Assembly (NCBI RefSeq): GCF_013393345.1
Contig: NZ_QJRF01000070.1
Span: forward strand, 1 to 64,000
Length of the DNA stretch: 64,000 nucleotides
Origin: Pseudomonas taiwanensis
GTDB taxonomy: Bacteria; Pseudomonadota; Gammaproteobacteria; Pseudomonadales; Pseudomonadaceae
Direction of reading: 5' to 3'
Part shown: in pieces, positions 27,954 through 36,708 of the stretch
Numbering within the stretch: position 1 is the stretch's first letter
Layout: every line of letters starts with the position of its first letter
Translations under genes and position numbers: made by a program
Notes under the pieces: generated by a model
Database searches by the model: none
Told to the model about the DNA's origin: nothing
The model's input: only the letters and a program-made list of their open reading frames with translations

Positions 27954-28544
27954 ATGATTCCCGCCGACATCCAGGCCCAACTGCAGGAAATCTTCAACGC
28001 CCACGGCATGACTGACCCGGCGCTGCAGGAGTGCCTGATGCAGGCGCTCAAGCTGCGCGACTACGAGCATGAGCAACTGATCATCCGCGCAGGCGAACGT
28101 CCCACCCACTTCTACGTGATTCTCTCCGGCGTGGCGCGCTACTACTACCTGTCACCAGAGGGCCGCCAGTGGAACAAGACCTTCTTCCGCGAAGGTCAGC
28201 TGATCGGCTCCCTCAGCGCCTACCTCAAACAGCAGCCCTGCACCTACAACATCGCCGCTGTGGAAAGGTGTCGGCTGGCGAGCCTGCCCCTGGCGATACA
28301 GGACCAGTACGGCGAACGCTTCCCGCAGCTGCTGCAGATGCAGCACCTGATGGTTCGGCAGATCATGCTGCGCAACGAAGACCGCGAAGCGCTGCTGCTC
28401 ACCCGCAATGTGGAGCAGCGCTACCAGTGGTTGCTGGAGAACGAGCCCTGGCTGCTGGATCGGGTGCCTCAATACCATCTGGCCAGCTACCTGGGGATGG
28501 ACCCGGTGTCCTTCTCACGGGTCAAGCGCAAACGGGCGGGCTGA
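27954..28544 (+). CDS. Crp/Fnr-family regulator with cyclic-nucleotide-binding domain
   Basis: 196 residues, shorter than Crp. A cNMP-binding-like beta-roll occupies residues 25-130 (GERPTHFYVILSGVARYYYL; FFREGQLIGSLSAYLKQQPC). The C-terminal HTH is compact, VPQYHLASYLGMDPVSFSRVKRK. No Fnr cysteine cluster is present. It overlaps the convergent acyl-CoA synthetase gene by 23 bp. The effector and targets are unknown. Confidence 0.85.
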   Translation: MIPADIQAQLQEIFNAHGMTDPALQECLMQALKLRDYEHEQLIIRAGERPTHFYVILSGVARYYYLSPEGRQWNKTFFREGQLIGSLSAYLKQQPCTYNIAAVERCRLASLPLAIQDQYGERFPQLLQMQHLMVRQIMLRNEDREALLLTRNVEQRYQWLLENEPWLLDRVPQYHLASYLGMDPVSFSRVKRKRAG

Positions 28545-30252
28545 GCAACTCGCGCACCTGCAGCCCCAGCGCCTCGGCGCTCTGCATGCAGAACTCACGC
28601 TGCTCGGCCGGTACATTCGCCAGGCTTATCCACAGGCTGCCATCGGCGCCCTGGACCACCTCGCAATCCAATGCCGGGCAGGCGCCGCCAACCCGTTCGC
28701 GATAGGCGCTGGCCGCCGCCAGCTCCCGCAGCGTCTGCTTGAAGATCTTCCCCACCACCGTCACCGGCAGGGCATCCACCAGGAACACCCGTTTCGGGCA
28801 GGCCGGACGCTCGGCGATGCGCTCGAACGCGAACTGCTGCAACTCATCGAGGCTAGCCGTCTGGCCCTGACGCAACTGCACGAACACCACCGGCAGTTCG
28901 CCGGCGTACTCGTCGGGCATGCCCACTGCGGCAGCCATGGAGACGGCCGGATGGCTTTCCAGACAATTCTCGATCAGCGCCGGATCGATATTGTGGCCGC
29001 TGCGGATGATCAGGTCCTTGGCGCGCCCGGTGATGAACAGATTGCCGTTGCCGTCCAGGTGCCCCAGATCGCCGCTGCGCAGCCAGCCATCTTCCAGCGG
29101 CGACCGCTCCTGGCCCAGGTAGCCGGGGAACACCGTGGGGCCGCGCACGCAGACTTCCCCGCCGTCGATCCGCACCTCGATCGGCGCCGCCACATGCCCG
29201 GCGCTGCCCGGAATGGCTGGGTGGGCCAGGTTGGGCAAGGCAATCACCCCGCTGCATTCCGTCATGCCATAGGCCTGGTACAGCTCCAGTCCGATCAGTT
29301 CCTTTACCTTCTCGCACAGGGCCGACGGCACCGGGGCGCCGCCGGAAAGCATGAAGCGAAGGCTGCCGATGTCGTGCCCTCCAATGGAGACCTCCAGCAT
29401 CGCCGCGACCGAGGTGGGAATGCCGCCACTGAGGGTGATGCCGTACTGCTCGACCAGACGCCAGTGCTGGCGGATCACCTCCGGATTGCGGAAGCCACCC
29501 AGCGTCGGCAGCAACATGCGCAACCCGCTGGCCAGGCCACCCAGGCTGTTCACCAGGGCACCGGCCACATGGAAGATCGGCAGGCCATTCAGTGCCACAT
29601 CCTCGGGGCCGGCCTGCACGCAGGCGCGGTAGGCGCAAGCGGCAGCTACCTGGTTCGCATGGGTCTGCCGGGCGAGCTTGGGCACCCCGGTGGTGCCGCC
29701 GGTGTGGAAGTAGGCGGCACTATCATCGGGCCCCGGCAGCAGAGCCGGCTCCAGGGCCGCACCGGAATAGCGTTCGAGCAAGGAGTCGTAGAAGAACGCT
29801 CCCCCCTCCACCACGACCGACACGCACCTGGGACGTTTCGGCAATCGCTGCGAAGCACCCAGCGCCTTCTGCCACAGGTCGGAGCCGGGCACCGGACCCA
29901 GTGCCACCACCAGATCCGTGCCGGCCTTTTCCATCAGGCTGGCCAGGGCTTCTTCATTCAGCAGCGGGTTGATCGGGTTGGCGATGCCGATGCTGGTGGC
30001 GGCCCAGAGCAGGCATTGGCTCTGCGGAGTGTTCGGCAGCAGCAGGGTGATCACCGGCCTCGGCGTGCCGGCCAGGTCCAGCAGCATCCGCGCGCTGCGA
30101 TTGAGCTGGGCGAAGAACGCCGCATAGCTCAGGTCCTGCTCGCCAATCTCCGCCCCGAGGCTGTGGATAAAGGTCAGTGCCGTACGCTCCGGGTGAGCGG
30201 CGGCCGAGGCCTGCAACAGTTCGTAGACGGTGGTGGGAACCTGGCTGGACAT
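28522..30252 (-). CDS. Acyl-CoA synthetase (AMP-binding, ANL superfamily)
   Basis: 576 residues. The P-loop-like motif is YFHTGGTTGVPKLARQTHAN. Other ANL core motifs are YQAYGMTECSG, DGWLRSGDLGHLDGNGNLFI, the hinge GRAKDLIIRSGHNIDPALIE, and the catalytic lysine region PVTVVGKIFKQTLRE. It ligates a carboxylic acid, probably a fatty acid, to CoA with ATP. It stands alone with REP-free flanks. The pathway is not evident. Confidence 0.9.
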   Translation of the reverse strand: MSSQVPTTVYELLQASAAAHPERTALTFIHSLGAEIGEQDLSYAAFFAQLNRSARMLLDLAGTPRPVITLLLPNTPQSQCLLWAATSIGIANPINPLLNEEALASLMEKAGTDLVVALGPVPGSDLWQKALGASQRLPKRPRCVSVVVEGGAFFYDSLLERYSGAALEPALLPGPDDSAAYFHTGGTTGVPKLARQTHANQVAAACAYRACVQAGPEDVALNGLPIFHVAGALVNSLGGLASGLRMLLPTLGGFRNPEVIRQHWRLVEQYGITLSGGIPTSVAAMLEVSIGGHDIGSLRFMLSGGAPVPSALCEKVKELIGLELYQAYGMTECSGVIALPNLAHPAIPGSAGHVAAPIEVRIDGGEVCVRGPTVFPGYLGQERSPLEDGWLRSGDLGHLDGNGNLFITGRAKDLIIRSGHNIDPALIENCLESHPAVSMAAAVGMPDEYAGELPVVFVQLRQGQTASLDELQQFAFERIAERPACPKRVFLVDALPVTVVGKIFKQTLRELAAASAYRERVGGACPALDCEVVQGADGSLWISLANVPAEQREFCMQSAEALGLQVRELLSPPVCA

Positions 30253-30447
30253 GGCGGCCTCCTGGACCTGCGCGTTGTTGTGCGCCGATTCTTGGGGGCC
30301 GCCGCACAGGCGGCATTAACAAATGTTAAGAAGGCTGGCTAGGCTTGTAAGCCACGGCCAGCGCCTGGCTGGCGACATCGTTTCGCCGTCCCTGTCTCCC
30401 GGCCGAAGGCAAAGGCTTCACGCGTGCCGCGACAGGAGAACCCCGCC

Positions 30448-30933
30448 ATGAAACCACTCCAGTACCTCGTCCTGGGCAGCCTCGCCGCCTGCCTCAGTGC
30501 CCATGCCGAGGTCGCCAGCGAAAAGAACATGACCCTCAAGATCGCCAGCGAAATCGCCAATGCCACGGTGCAAGCCTGCACCGCCAAGGGCTACAACGTC
30601 ACGGCCGCAGTGGTTGATCGCGCCGGCGGTGTGCGCGCCATCCTCCGCACCGACAAGGCTGGCCCGCATACTCTCGACTCCGCCCGGCGCAAGGCCTACA
30701 CCGCCGCCTCGACCAAACGCAGCACCACCGAGATGCTGGAGAACGTGCAGAAGAATCCCGCCGCGCAGTACCTGCCGATGATCGACGGTTTCCTGGTCGT
30801 GGGCGGCGGCGTTCCGGTGAAGGTCGGCGACGAGGTGATCGGCGCCGTGGGCGTGGGCGGCGCGCCGGGTGGGCATCTGGATGAAGAATGCGCCAACGCC
30901 GGTCTGGAAGCGGTGAAGGATCAGCTCAAGTAG
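30448..30933 (+). CDS. Secreted GlcG/HbpS-family (DUF336) heme-binding-like protein
   Basis: 161 residues from ATG at 30448, with AGGAGAA upstream and a signal peptide (MKPLQYLVLGSLAACLSAHA). DUF336 motifs are VTAAVVDRAGGVRAILRTDK, SARRKAYTAASTKRSTTEML, GGGVPVKVGDEVIGAVGVGG and the end CANAGLEAVKDQL. Members bind heme or cobalamin-like ligands, or accompany glycolate oxidase. The secreted form suggests a periplasmic ligand. No partner gene is adjacent. Confidence 0.85.
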   Translation: MKPLQYLVLGSLAACLSAHAEVASEKNMTLKIASEIANATVQACTAKGYNVTAAVVDRAGGVRAILRTDKAGPHTLDSARRKAYTAASTKRSTTEMLENVQKNPAAQYLPMIDGFLVVGGGVPVKVGDEVIGAVGVGGAPGGHLDEECANAGLEAVKDQLK

Positions 30934-30942
30934 GGCCGCAGC

Positions 30943-32049
30943 TCAGAACCGCGCCAATTGCATCTCCTTCAGCCGGCTCAAGGTGCGGCGGAAGGGGAAC
31001 TCCAGGTAGCCCTCGGTATAGAGGCGGTCCATGGCCACGGCCGCCTCCAGGTAAAGCGGCACCCGGCGGTCGTAGCACTCGTCCACCAGCGCAATGAAGC
31101 GGCGTACGCCGTCATCATGCACCGATAACTGCGGCAACTCGCGGTCGCCGGCTTCCACCCGTTCGGCGCCATCTTCGGTACCACGCGCAATGCGTCCCTC
31201 GCGGCGAGAAGCACTCAGGTTCGGCACATCCCCGAGCAGAATCGCCGGGAAGCGGTCGCACAGGGCGATGAAATCCAGGGCCGCCAGCGGTTGCTGGCAA
31301 AGGTCTTCATAGCGGAACCAGACCGCCGCCGCGCATTGGCGCACCACGGGCACCGGGCGATGGCCAAGCTCCACCGGCTCGTCGGAACTGCCCTGCCCCG
31401 CTGCCAGCCGCTCGAAGACTTCCGCAAGGACGGCAGGCTCGCCGGGCTCGGCCACCCAGTAGCGCTGATGAGCCGTACCAGGGTGCAGGCGATGGTCCTC
31501 ACCGCCGTCCACCGCCACGACCTGCATGTGTCGCTCGATGGCGTCGATGGCCGGCTGGAAACGTTCGCGGTTGAAGCCATCGGCATAGAGTTGCTGCGGT
31601 GGCTGATTGGACGTGGCGACCATGGCCACGCCTTCGTCGAACATCGCCCGCAGCAGGCGGCCCAGCAGCATCGCGTCGCCGATATCGTTGACGAACAACT
31701 CGTCGAAGCACAACACCCGCACCTCTTGCGCCAGTTCACGGGCCAGGGCCTGCAACGGTTCAGGCGTGCCGGTGAGCTGGAACAGCCGCTGGTGGACCCA
31801 GCGCATGAAGTGATGGAAATGCTGGCGCCGTGCCGGAACCCGCAAGCTCTGGTGAAAGCGGTCCATCAGCCAGGTCTTGCCGCGCCCTACCGGCCCCCAG
31901 AGATAGACGCCAGTCACCTCGCCCGCATGGTGCAGCGCCTCATGGCAGGCCTGCAGGCAATCGACCGCGTGGCGCTGGGCCGCGTCCGGCAGAAAACCGC
32001 CCTGCTCCAGGGCATGGCGGTAGGCGGCGAGTGGGGAATCGAAGGTCAT
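30943..32049 (-). CDS. zapE: Cell-division AFG1-like ATPase ZapE
   Basis: 368 residues from ATG at 32049. It is an AAA+ P-loop ATPase of the AFG1/ZapE family, with Walker A in GVYLWGPVGRGKTWLMDRFH, Walker B in EVRVLCFDELFVNDIGDAML, and sensor AMVATSNQPPQQLYADGFNR. ZapE acts on Z-ring stability late in division. The sequence is somewhat divergent from typical ZapE, and a second paralogue elsewhere in the genome is possible. Upstream lies a REP-like stretch. Confidence 0.88.
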   Translation of the reverse strand: MTFDSPLAAYRHALEQGGFLPDAAQRHAVDCLQACHEALHHAGEVTGVYLWGPVGRGKTWLMDRFHQSLRVPARRQHFHHFMRWVHQRLFQLTGTPEPLQALARELAQEVRVLCFDELFVNDIGDAMLLGRLLRAMFDEGVAMVATSNQPPQQLYADGFNRERFQPAIDAIERHMQVVAVDGGEDHRLHPGTAHQRYWVAEPGEPAVLAEVFERLAAGQGSSDEPVELGHRPVPVVRQCAAAVWFRYEDLCQQPLAALDFIALCDRFPAILLGDVPNLSASRREGRIARGTEDGAERVEAGDRELPQLSVHDDGVRRFIALVDECYDRRVPLYLEAAVAMDRLYTEGYLEFPFRRTLSRLKEMQLARF

Positions 32050-32113
32050 GGCGCCGCATTGTGCGGGTTGGATGGCAGGAAGCAAGCGGACGGGCCTGCC
32101 CACTGCAGTGATT

Positions 32114-32212
32114 GTGGGGGCGATTTCAATCGCTGAGCGGACCGCAGGTCCGCCTTGCCGACTTCCAAGGGGCCACGAAGTGGCCCTTAGCGAATAAATT
32201 CGCCCCCACTGG
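32114..32212. repeat. REP-like palindromic cluster between lysA and zapE
   Basis: GTGGGGGCGATTTCAATCG, GCGGACCGCAGGTCCGC, GGGGCCACGAAGTGGCCC and GCGAATAAATTCGCCCCCAC occur as successive palindromes with GTGGGGGCGA/TCGCCCCCAC-type ends. Confidence 0.75.
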
Positions 32213-32223
32213 ATTTGACGCTC

Positions 32224-33459
32224 CTACAGCTCCAGCGCCAACAGGTCGGCCAGCGGCTGGCGACGGCGGATCAGGCGGGTTTCGTTGCCATCCACCAGCA
32301 CCTCCGGCAGCAGCGGCCGGCTGTTGTAGTTGGAGGACATGGACGCACCATAGGCGCCGGTGTCATGGATCAGCAGCAGGTTGCCGACCTGGGCTGCCGG
32401 CAGCGCGCGCGGGGCCACCAGGCCACCGTCGTGCTGGGTGAAGACGTCACCGGATTCGCACAGCGGGCCGGCGACCACCGTCGGACGCTGCGGCGCGCTG
32501 ACCGGGTTGCCGGCGTCATCCAGCAGGCTCATGTCGTGGAAGCTGCCATACATGGACGGACGCATCAGGTCGTTGAAGCCGGCGTCGACGAGGATGAAGT
32601 GGTTGTTGCCCACATCCTTCACCGCACGCACTTCGCTGAGCAGGCAGCCGGACTCGGCCACCAGGAAACGGCCAGGCTCCAGCTCCAGGCGTACCGGGTG
32701 CCCAACGATGCCTTCGATGTCGCGGCGAGCCTGGTTCCACAGTTCGGCGTAACGCGGGATATCCACCACCGGGTCACCCTGGCGATAGGGAATGGACAGG
32801 CCGCCGCCAGCGGAGATGGCTTCCAGGTCGCAGCCCAGGTCGCGCACCGCGCCGACCATCGCACCGCAGACCTCTTCCAGGTGGCTGTAATCCACGCCGG
32901 AGCCGATGTGCATGTGCAGGCCGACCAGCACCAGGCCATATTTACGGATCACCGCCATCGCAGCGTCCAGCTGGCTGTGCCAGATGCCGTGCTTGCTGTT
33001 CTCGCCGCCGGTGTTGGTCTTCTGGCTATGGCCGTGGCCGAAGCCAGGGTTGATGCGCAGCCAGACGCGATGGCCCGGACTGGCCTGGCCGAGCTGGGTG
33101 AGCATGTCGATGGAGCCGACGTTCACCTCGATGCCCAGCTCCACGGCGCGTTGCAGGGTGGCACGGTCGAGCAGGTCGCAGGTCAGCACCACGCCCGCCG
33201 GCTCGCCCTTGGGCGAATAGCCGGCCAGCAGTGCGCGCTCGATTTCGCCGAGGGATACCGCGTCCACCTGCACGCCCTCTTCACGCATCAGGCGCAGGAT
33301 GCTCAGGTTGGAGCAGGCCTTCTGAGCGAAGCGAATGACGTCGAATCCCTCGAGCTGGGCGATGCGCTCACGGATCACCGCGGCGTCGTAGCACCACAGC
33401 GGGGTGCCGTGTTCACGGACGAGATTGGCGAGGGTGGCGGCGGGAATGTTCGGGCGCAT
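32224..33459 (-). CDS. lysA: Diaminopimelate decarboxylase
   Basis: 411 residues. Fold-III PLP decarboxylase signatures: FAQKACSNLSILRLMREEGV (the lysine binding PLP), GLHMHIGSGVDYSHLEEV, ISAGGGLSIPYRQGD, LELEPGRFLVAESGCLLSEV, GPLCESGDVF and HDTGAYGASMSSNYNSRPL. It converts meso-diaminopimelate to lysine. It is divergent from a LysR-type gene, the classic lysR-lysA arrangement. The KACSN form (rather than KANSN) is a small variation. Confidence 0.92.
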   Translation of the reverse strand: MRPNIPAATLANLVREHGTPLWCYDAAVIRERIAQLEGFDVIRFAQKACSNLSILRLMREEGVQVDAVSLGEIERALLAGYSPKGEPAGVVLTCDLLDRATLQRAVELGIEVNVGSIDMLTQLGQASPGHRVWLRINPGFGHGHSQKTNTGGENSKHGIWHSQLDAAMAVIRKYGLVLVGLHMHIGSGVDYSHLEEVCGAMVGAVRDLGCDLEAISAGGGLSIPYRQGDPVVDIPRYAELWNQARRDIEGIVGHPVRLELEPGRFLVAESGCLLSEVRAVKDVGNNHFILVDAGFNDLMRPSMYGSFHDMSLLDDAGNPVSAPQRPTVVAGPLCESGDVFTQHDGGLVAPRALPAAQVGNLLLIHDTGAYGASMSSNYNSRPLLPEVLVDGNETRLIRRRQPLADLLALEL

Positions 33460-33579
33460 GGCGGCCTCCGGAATTCAGGATGGCGCCATGATGGAGAAGC
33501 GAATCAATTCAATAAAATACCAATTTGTGCGCACACCATTCATTATTGATATGTTTCGACTCCCGTTTCCGAGCGCCCT

Positions 33580-34509
33580 ATGGATCTTTCCATCCGCCAT
33601 ATAGAAGTCTTCCGCGCCGTGATGACCGCCGGCAGCGCCACCGGCGCCGCACGCCTGCTCTTCACGTCGCAGCCCACCGTGAGCCGCGAACTGGCCCGCT
33701 TCGAGCATTTGCTGGGATTCCGCCTGTTCGATCGCGAAGGGGGACGACTGTCTCCCACCGCCCAGGGACTGGCGCTATTCGACGAGGTGCAGCGCTCCTA
33801 CGCCGGTCTGGAACGCATCGTTGGTGCGGCCCAGGCCATCCGCCGCTTCGACCAGGGACAACTGGCCATCACCGGCCTTCCGGTCTTTGCCCAGACCTTG
33901 CTGCCAGGGTTCTGCCAGGCCTTCCTCGAACGCCACCCCGGCGTGCGCCTGTCCATCAGCGCCCAGGAGTCCCCGCTGCTGGAGGAATCCCTGAGCGGCC
34001 AGCGGCATGACCTGGGCCTGTCGGAAACCGACCTGTTGCCCCGTGGCACCCGAGGTTCGACGCTATTCGCTGCGGATATGGTCTGTGTGCTGCCGGAAGG
34101 TCACGAACTGCTGGCCAGACCCGAACTGGCGCTGGCGGACTTCCAGGGTCGTCCATTCATCAGCCTGTCCGGCCTGGATATCTACCGACAGAGCCTGGAC
34201 GCCCACTTCCTCGCCGCCGGAGTGGAACGCCGCATGGTGGTGGAAACCAGCACCGCCGCGTCGCTCTGCGCCCTCGTTCGCCAAGGGCTCGGCCTGGCCA
34301 TCGTCAACCCACTGAGTGCGCTGGACGAAGCTGGGCGTGGGTTGCAGATACGCCGTCTGCGAACCTCGATTCCGTTCCGCGTGCAGTTGATCCGGCCGGA
34401 GTATCGTCCGTCCTCGGCACTGGTGGATGAGGCGGAGGACGTGTTGAAGGATGTGGCGGCGGGATTCCTGGAAAGGCTGGAATCCCGATTGCGCGGACTC
34501 ATTCCGTAG
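33580..34509 (+). CDS. lysR: LysR-type regulator, probable activator of lysA
   Basis: 309 residues. The N-terminal winged HTH reads MDLSIRHIEVFRAVMTAGSA, TGAARLLFTSQPTVSRELAR and LFDREGGRLSPTAQG. The C-terminal part is a LysR substrate-binding domain. It is divergent from lysA across a 120-bp AT-rich gap, so activation of lysA controlled by diaminopimelate or lysine is the natural inference. A REP element follows its stop. Confidence 0.85.
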   Translation: MDLSIRHIEVFRAVMTAGSATGAARLLFTSQPTVSRELARFEHLLGFRLFDREGGRLSPTAQGLALFDEVQRSYAGLERIVGAAQAIRRFDQGQLAITGLPVFAQTLLPGFCQAFLERHPGVRLSISAQESPLLEESLSGQRHDLGLSETDLLPRGTRGSTLFAADMVCVLPEGHELLARPELALADFQGRPFISLSGLDIYRQSLDAHFLAAGVERRMVVETSTAASLCALVRQGLGLAIVNPLSALDEAGRGLQIRRLRTSIPFRVQLIRPEYRPSSALVDEAEDVLKDVAAGFLERLESRLRGLIP

Positions 34510-34542
34510 GGTGCGCCACGCGCACCGGGAAGCCGGTTCGTC

Positions 34543-34598
34543 CGTAGGAGCTGGCTTGCCAGCGAATGGTCGCTTTTCGCTAGCAAGCTAGCTCCTAC
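34543..34598. repeat. REP pair downstream of lysR
   Basis: GTAGGAGCTGGCTTGCCAGC faces GCTAGCAAGCTAGCTCCTAC, the same pair as in the 20.0-20.3 kb block. Confidence 0.88.
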
Positions 34599-34650
34599 AA
34601 GGCTCTGGCCAATTCATTCGCCAAGCAGGCCGTCGCGCCTGCCCCACTCC

Positions 34651-35595
34651 TCACTGCGCGCTGTTCTGCACCGTCGCCTGGCGAATCTGGTTGTCCCTGT
34701 ACTGGCGGTAGTTCTTCGCCGCCGCGGGGACCGGGCCGCTCTTGCCGGTTTCCAGCCAGCGGCGCATGCGCGTGGCGTCGGCCACGTGGGTGTACTTGCC
34801 GAAGGCATCCAGCAGCACCATGGCCACCGGACGGCCGTTCATCTGGGTCAGCATCACCAGGCAGTGGCCGGCTTCGTCGGTAAAGCCGGTCTTGGTCACC
34901 TGGATGCTCCAGCCAGGCTTGCGCACCAGGTTGTTGGTGTTGCGAAAGCCCAGGCTGTAGCGCGGTTTGACGAAGGTGATGGTCTTTTCCGGGGTCGTGC
35001 TGAGCTGGCTCAGCATCGGGTACTTGCGCGCTTCCTTGAGCAGCAGCACAAGGTCGTGGGCGCTGGACACGTTGTGCAGCGACAGACCGGTGGGTTCGAC
35101 ATAGCGGGTGTTGCTCATGCCGATGGCGCGGGCCTTGGCGTTCATCGCCTTGATAAAGGCCGGGTAGCCGCCCGGATACGCCGTGGCCAAAGCGGTGGCG
35201 GCACGGTTTTCCGAGGACATCAGGGTCATCAGCAGCATGTCGTGGCGATTCACCTGGCTGCCCACGCGTACCCGCGAATACACCCCTTTCATGTCCGGGT
35301 TGTCGCGGATGGTCACGGTGATGATCTCGTCCATCGGCTGCTTGGCGTCCAGCACCACCATGGCGGTCATCAGCTTGGTCACCGAGGCGATGGGGGCAAC
35401 CAGATTGGAATTTCGGGAATACAGGATCTTGTCGGTATTCAGGTCCAGCAGCATCACGCTGCCGGAAGCCAGGTGCAGCTGTGCCGGGTCGCGAACCGGC
35501 AGTGGCGCCTCCTGAGCTTGAACGGGTGAGCCTGCAAGAACGAACAGGCAGGAACCGAGAACGAACAGTTTGGCGATCGAACTGCGAATTTTCAC
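34651..35595 (-). CDS. pbpG: D-alanyl-D-alanine endopeptidase PBP7-type
   Basis: 314 residues with a signal peptide ([20 protein letters not shown]). Low-molecular-weight PBP motifs are all present: SxxK in [15 protein letters not shown], SxN in [16 protein letters not shown] in [17 protein letters not shown]. It cleaves D-Ala-mDAP cross-links in peptidoglycan in the periplasm. It is stand-alone, with an unusual inverted repeat just upstream of the gene. Confidence 0.93.
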   Translation of the reverse strand: MKIRSSIAKLFVLGSCLFVLAGSPVQAQEAPLPVRDPAQLHLASGSVMLLDLNTDKILYSRNSNLVAPIASVTKLMTAMVVLDAKQPMDEIITVTIRDNPDMKGVYSRVRVGSQVNRHDMLLMTLMSSENRAATALATAYPGGYPAFIKAMNAKARAIGMSNTRYVEPTGLSLHNVSSAHDLVLLLKEARKYPMLSQLSTTPEKTITFVKPRYSLGFRNTNNLVRKPGWSIQVTKTGFTDEAGHCLVMLTQMNGRPVAMVLLDAFGKYTHVADATRMRRWLETGKSGPVPAAAKNYRQYRDNQIRQATVQNSAQ

Positions 35596-35645
35596 GATGC
35601 GTCCAGTAACAAAGATGAAGGAAAAGAGAGAAATGAAGAGTAGGA

Positions 35646-35694
35646 CCTATACCGTAGAAGTATAGGAACGAAGGCGCTGAATACTCAGCGCCTT
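35646..35694. promoter_or_regulatory. Two successive inverted repeats upstream of pbpG
   Basis: CCTATAC-CGTAGAA-GTATAGG (35646-35666) is immediately followed by AAGGCGCTGA-ATAC-TCAGCGCCTT (35671-35694). The second may be a terminator for plus-strand read-through or the end of the DUF488 operon. The first has no T-tract and could be an operator. They lie in the 177-bp gap before pbpG. Confidence 0.45.
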
Positions 35695-35772
35695 CTGTCG
35701 TCGGGGCGCGATTTTGCGCCTTTGGTCGAATGATCGCCAGAGGGGAATGCGCGGCGAAAATCGGCGCGGGAG

Positions 35773-36159
35773 TCAGCGAATCGAGGCTCCGCGCTCAGCC
35801 AGCAATTGACGCAGCACGGAACGATGGCAACGTGCCTCATCTTCGCAGTAGCAACCCACCGCGAAATGGCTGCTGTGGGAAAGCGCTGACAGCAGGTCCA
35901 GCACCCGGGCCCCTTCCCCGCCCTCCATCTCGGCGCGATAGCGCTTGGCAAAGCGCGCCCAATCGACGTCGCTTTCAGCGGCCTTGCCCTCGGCCATCAG
36001 CTCGGCACTCGGAGCCAGCAATGGCAGCCAGGTGTCGTAGTAGTCACGGCTGGCGAACTCGGCCTTGGGTACACCCCGTGGCGGCCGGCGCACGGTGCCG
36101 ATGCGCAACCCTTCATCGGCGGCTCGTGGAGTGCCCAGTTTGACGATGCTGATGCTCAT
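35773..36159 (-). CDS. DUF488 family protein
   Basis: 128 residues. DUF488 signatures are DYYDTWLPLLAPSAELM, WARFAKRYRAEM and the C-terminal cysteine motif VGCYCEDEARCHRSVLRQLL. The biochemical role of the family is not settled. It lies 12 bp downstream of the thioesterase gene on the same strand and is probably co-transcribed. Confidence 0.85.
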   Translation of the reverse strand: MSISIVKLGTPRAADEGLRIGTVRRPPRGVPKAEFASRDYYDTWLPLLAPSAELMAEGKAAESDVDWARFAKRYRAEMEGGEGARVLDLLSALSHSSHFAVGCYCEDEARCHRSVLRQLLAERGASIR

Positions 36160-36171
36160 CTCCCCTCCTCC

Positions 36172-36612
36172 TCAGCGGCTGCTGCCGGGCAGCACGCGGA
36201 AGTCCTCACTCTCTTCCAGGGCCTGAAGTGCCTCCAGCAGGGCGGGCGGAGGAACCACCAGCTTGCGTTGCTCCAGGTCGAACCAGCCGGCGGTGGAGGT
36301 CACCCGCGCAGCCAGGGTCCCGCCGCGATAGAACTCGTTGCGCAGCATCATCCGGCTGCCGTCCTCGGACAGGCCGGACAAGCGCATGCTGATGTCCATT
36401 TCGTCCAGCAGGTGGAATTCGCGGAAGTACTCGATCTCGTCCTTCATGACCACCGGTCCCAGGCGCAGGCGGCGGAACTCCGACATGGGGAAGCCGCGAT
36501 CGGCGAAGTACATCATGCGCACGTCGGCGGACTTGTCGAGGTAGGCGGTGTTGCGCATGTGGGAGTTGAAGTCCATGTCGCCCCAACCGGCGATAAGGGT
36601 CTTCTGATACAT
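36172..36612 (-). CDS. Hotdog-fold thioesterase (4HBT/FcbC-like)
   Basis: 146 residues from ATG at 36612; an ATG six codons upstream is less well placed. The hotdog signature is LIAGWGDMDFNSHMRNTAYL, with the W/D-x-M-D-x-N-x-H pattern of acyl-CoA thioesterases, followed by DKSADVRMMYFADRG. It probably hydrolyses an acyl-CoA. It is divergent from the GlxA-type regulator, with 96 bp between starts. Confidence 0.87.
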   Translation of the reverse strand: MYQKTLIAGWGDMDFNSHMRNTAYLDKSADVRMMYFADRGFPMSEFRRLRLGPVVMKDEIEYFREFHLLDEMDISMRLSGLSEDGSRMMLRNEFYRGGTLAARVTSTAGWFDLEQRKLVVPPPALLEALQALEESEDFRVLPGSSR

Positions 36613-36708
36613 GAGGAGTCTCCGCAGCAAGGGGTGTGGGGCTCACTTTATGGCCCAAAGTCCCTTTGCCATACTGGCGCGATTGACAACTTTGGTAGCG
36701 ATCTCGCC

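Noticed and set aside
35655-35670. FRT-like recombination site (AGTATAGGAAC)
   Set aside because: Only one partial arm is present, with no second inverted arm or core. Chance similarity is likelier than a marker-excision scar.
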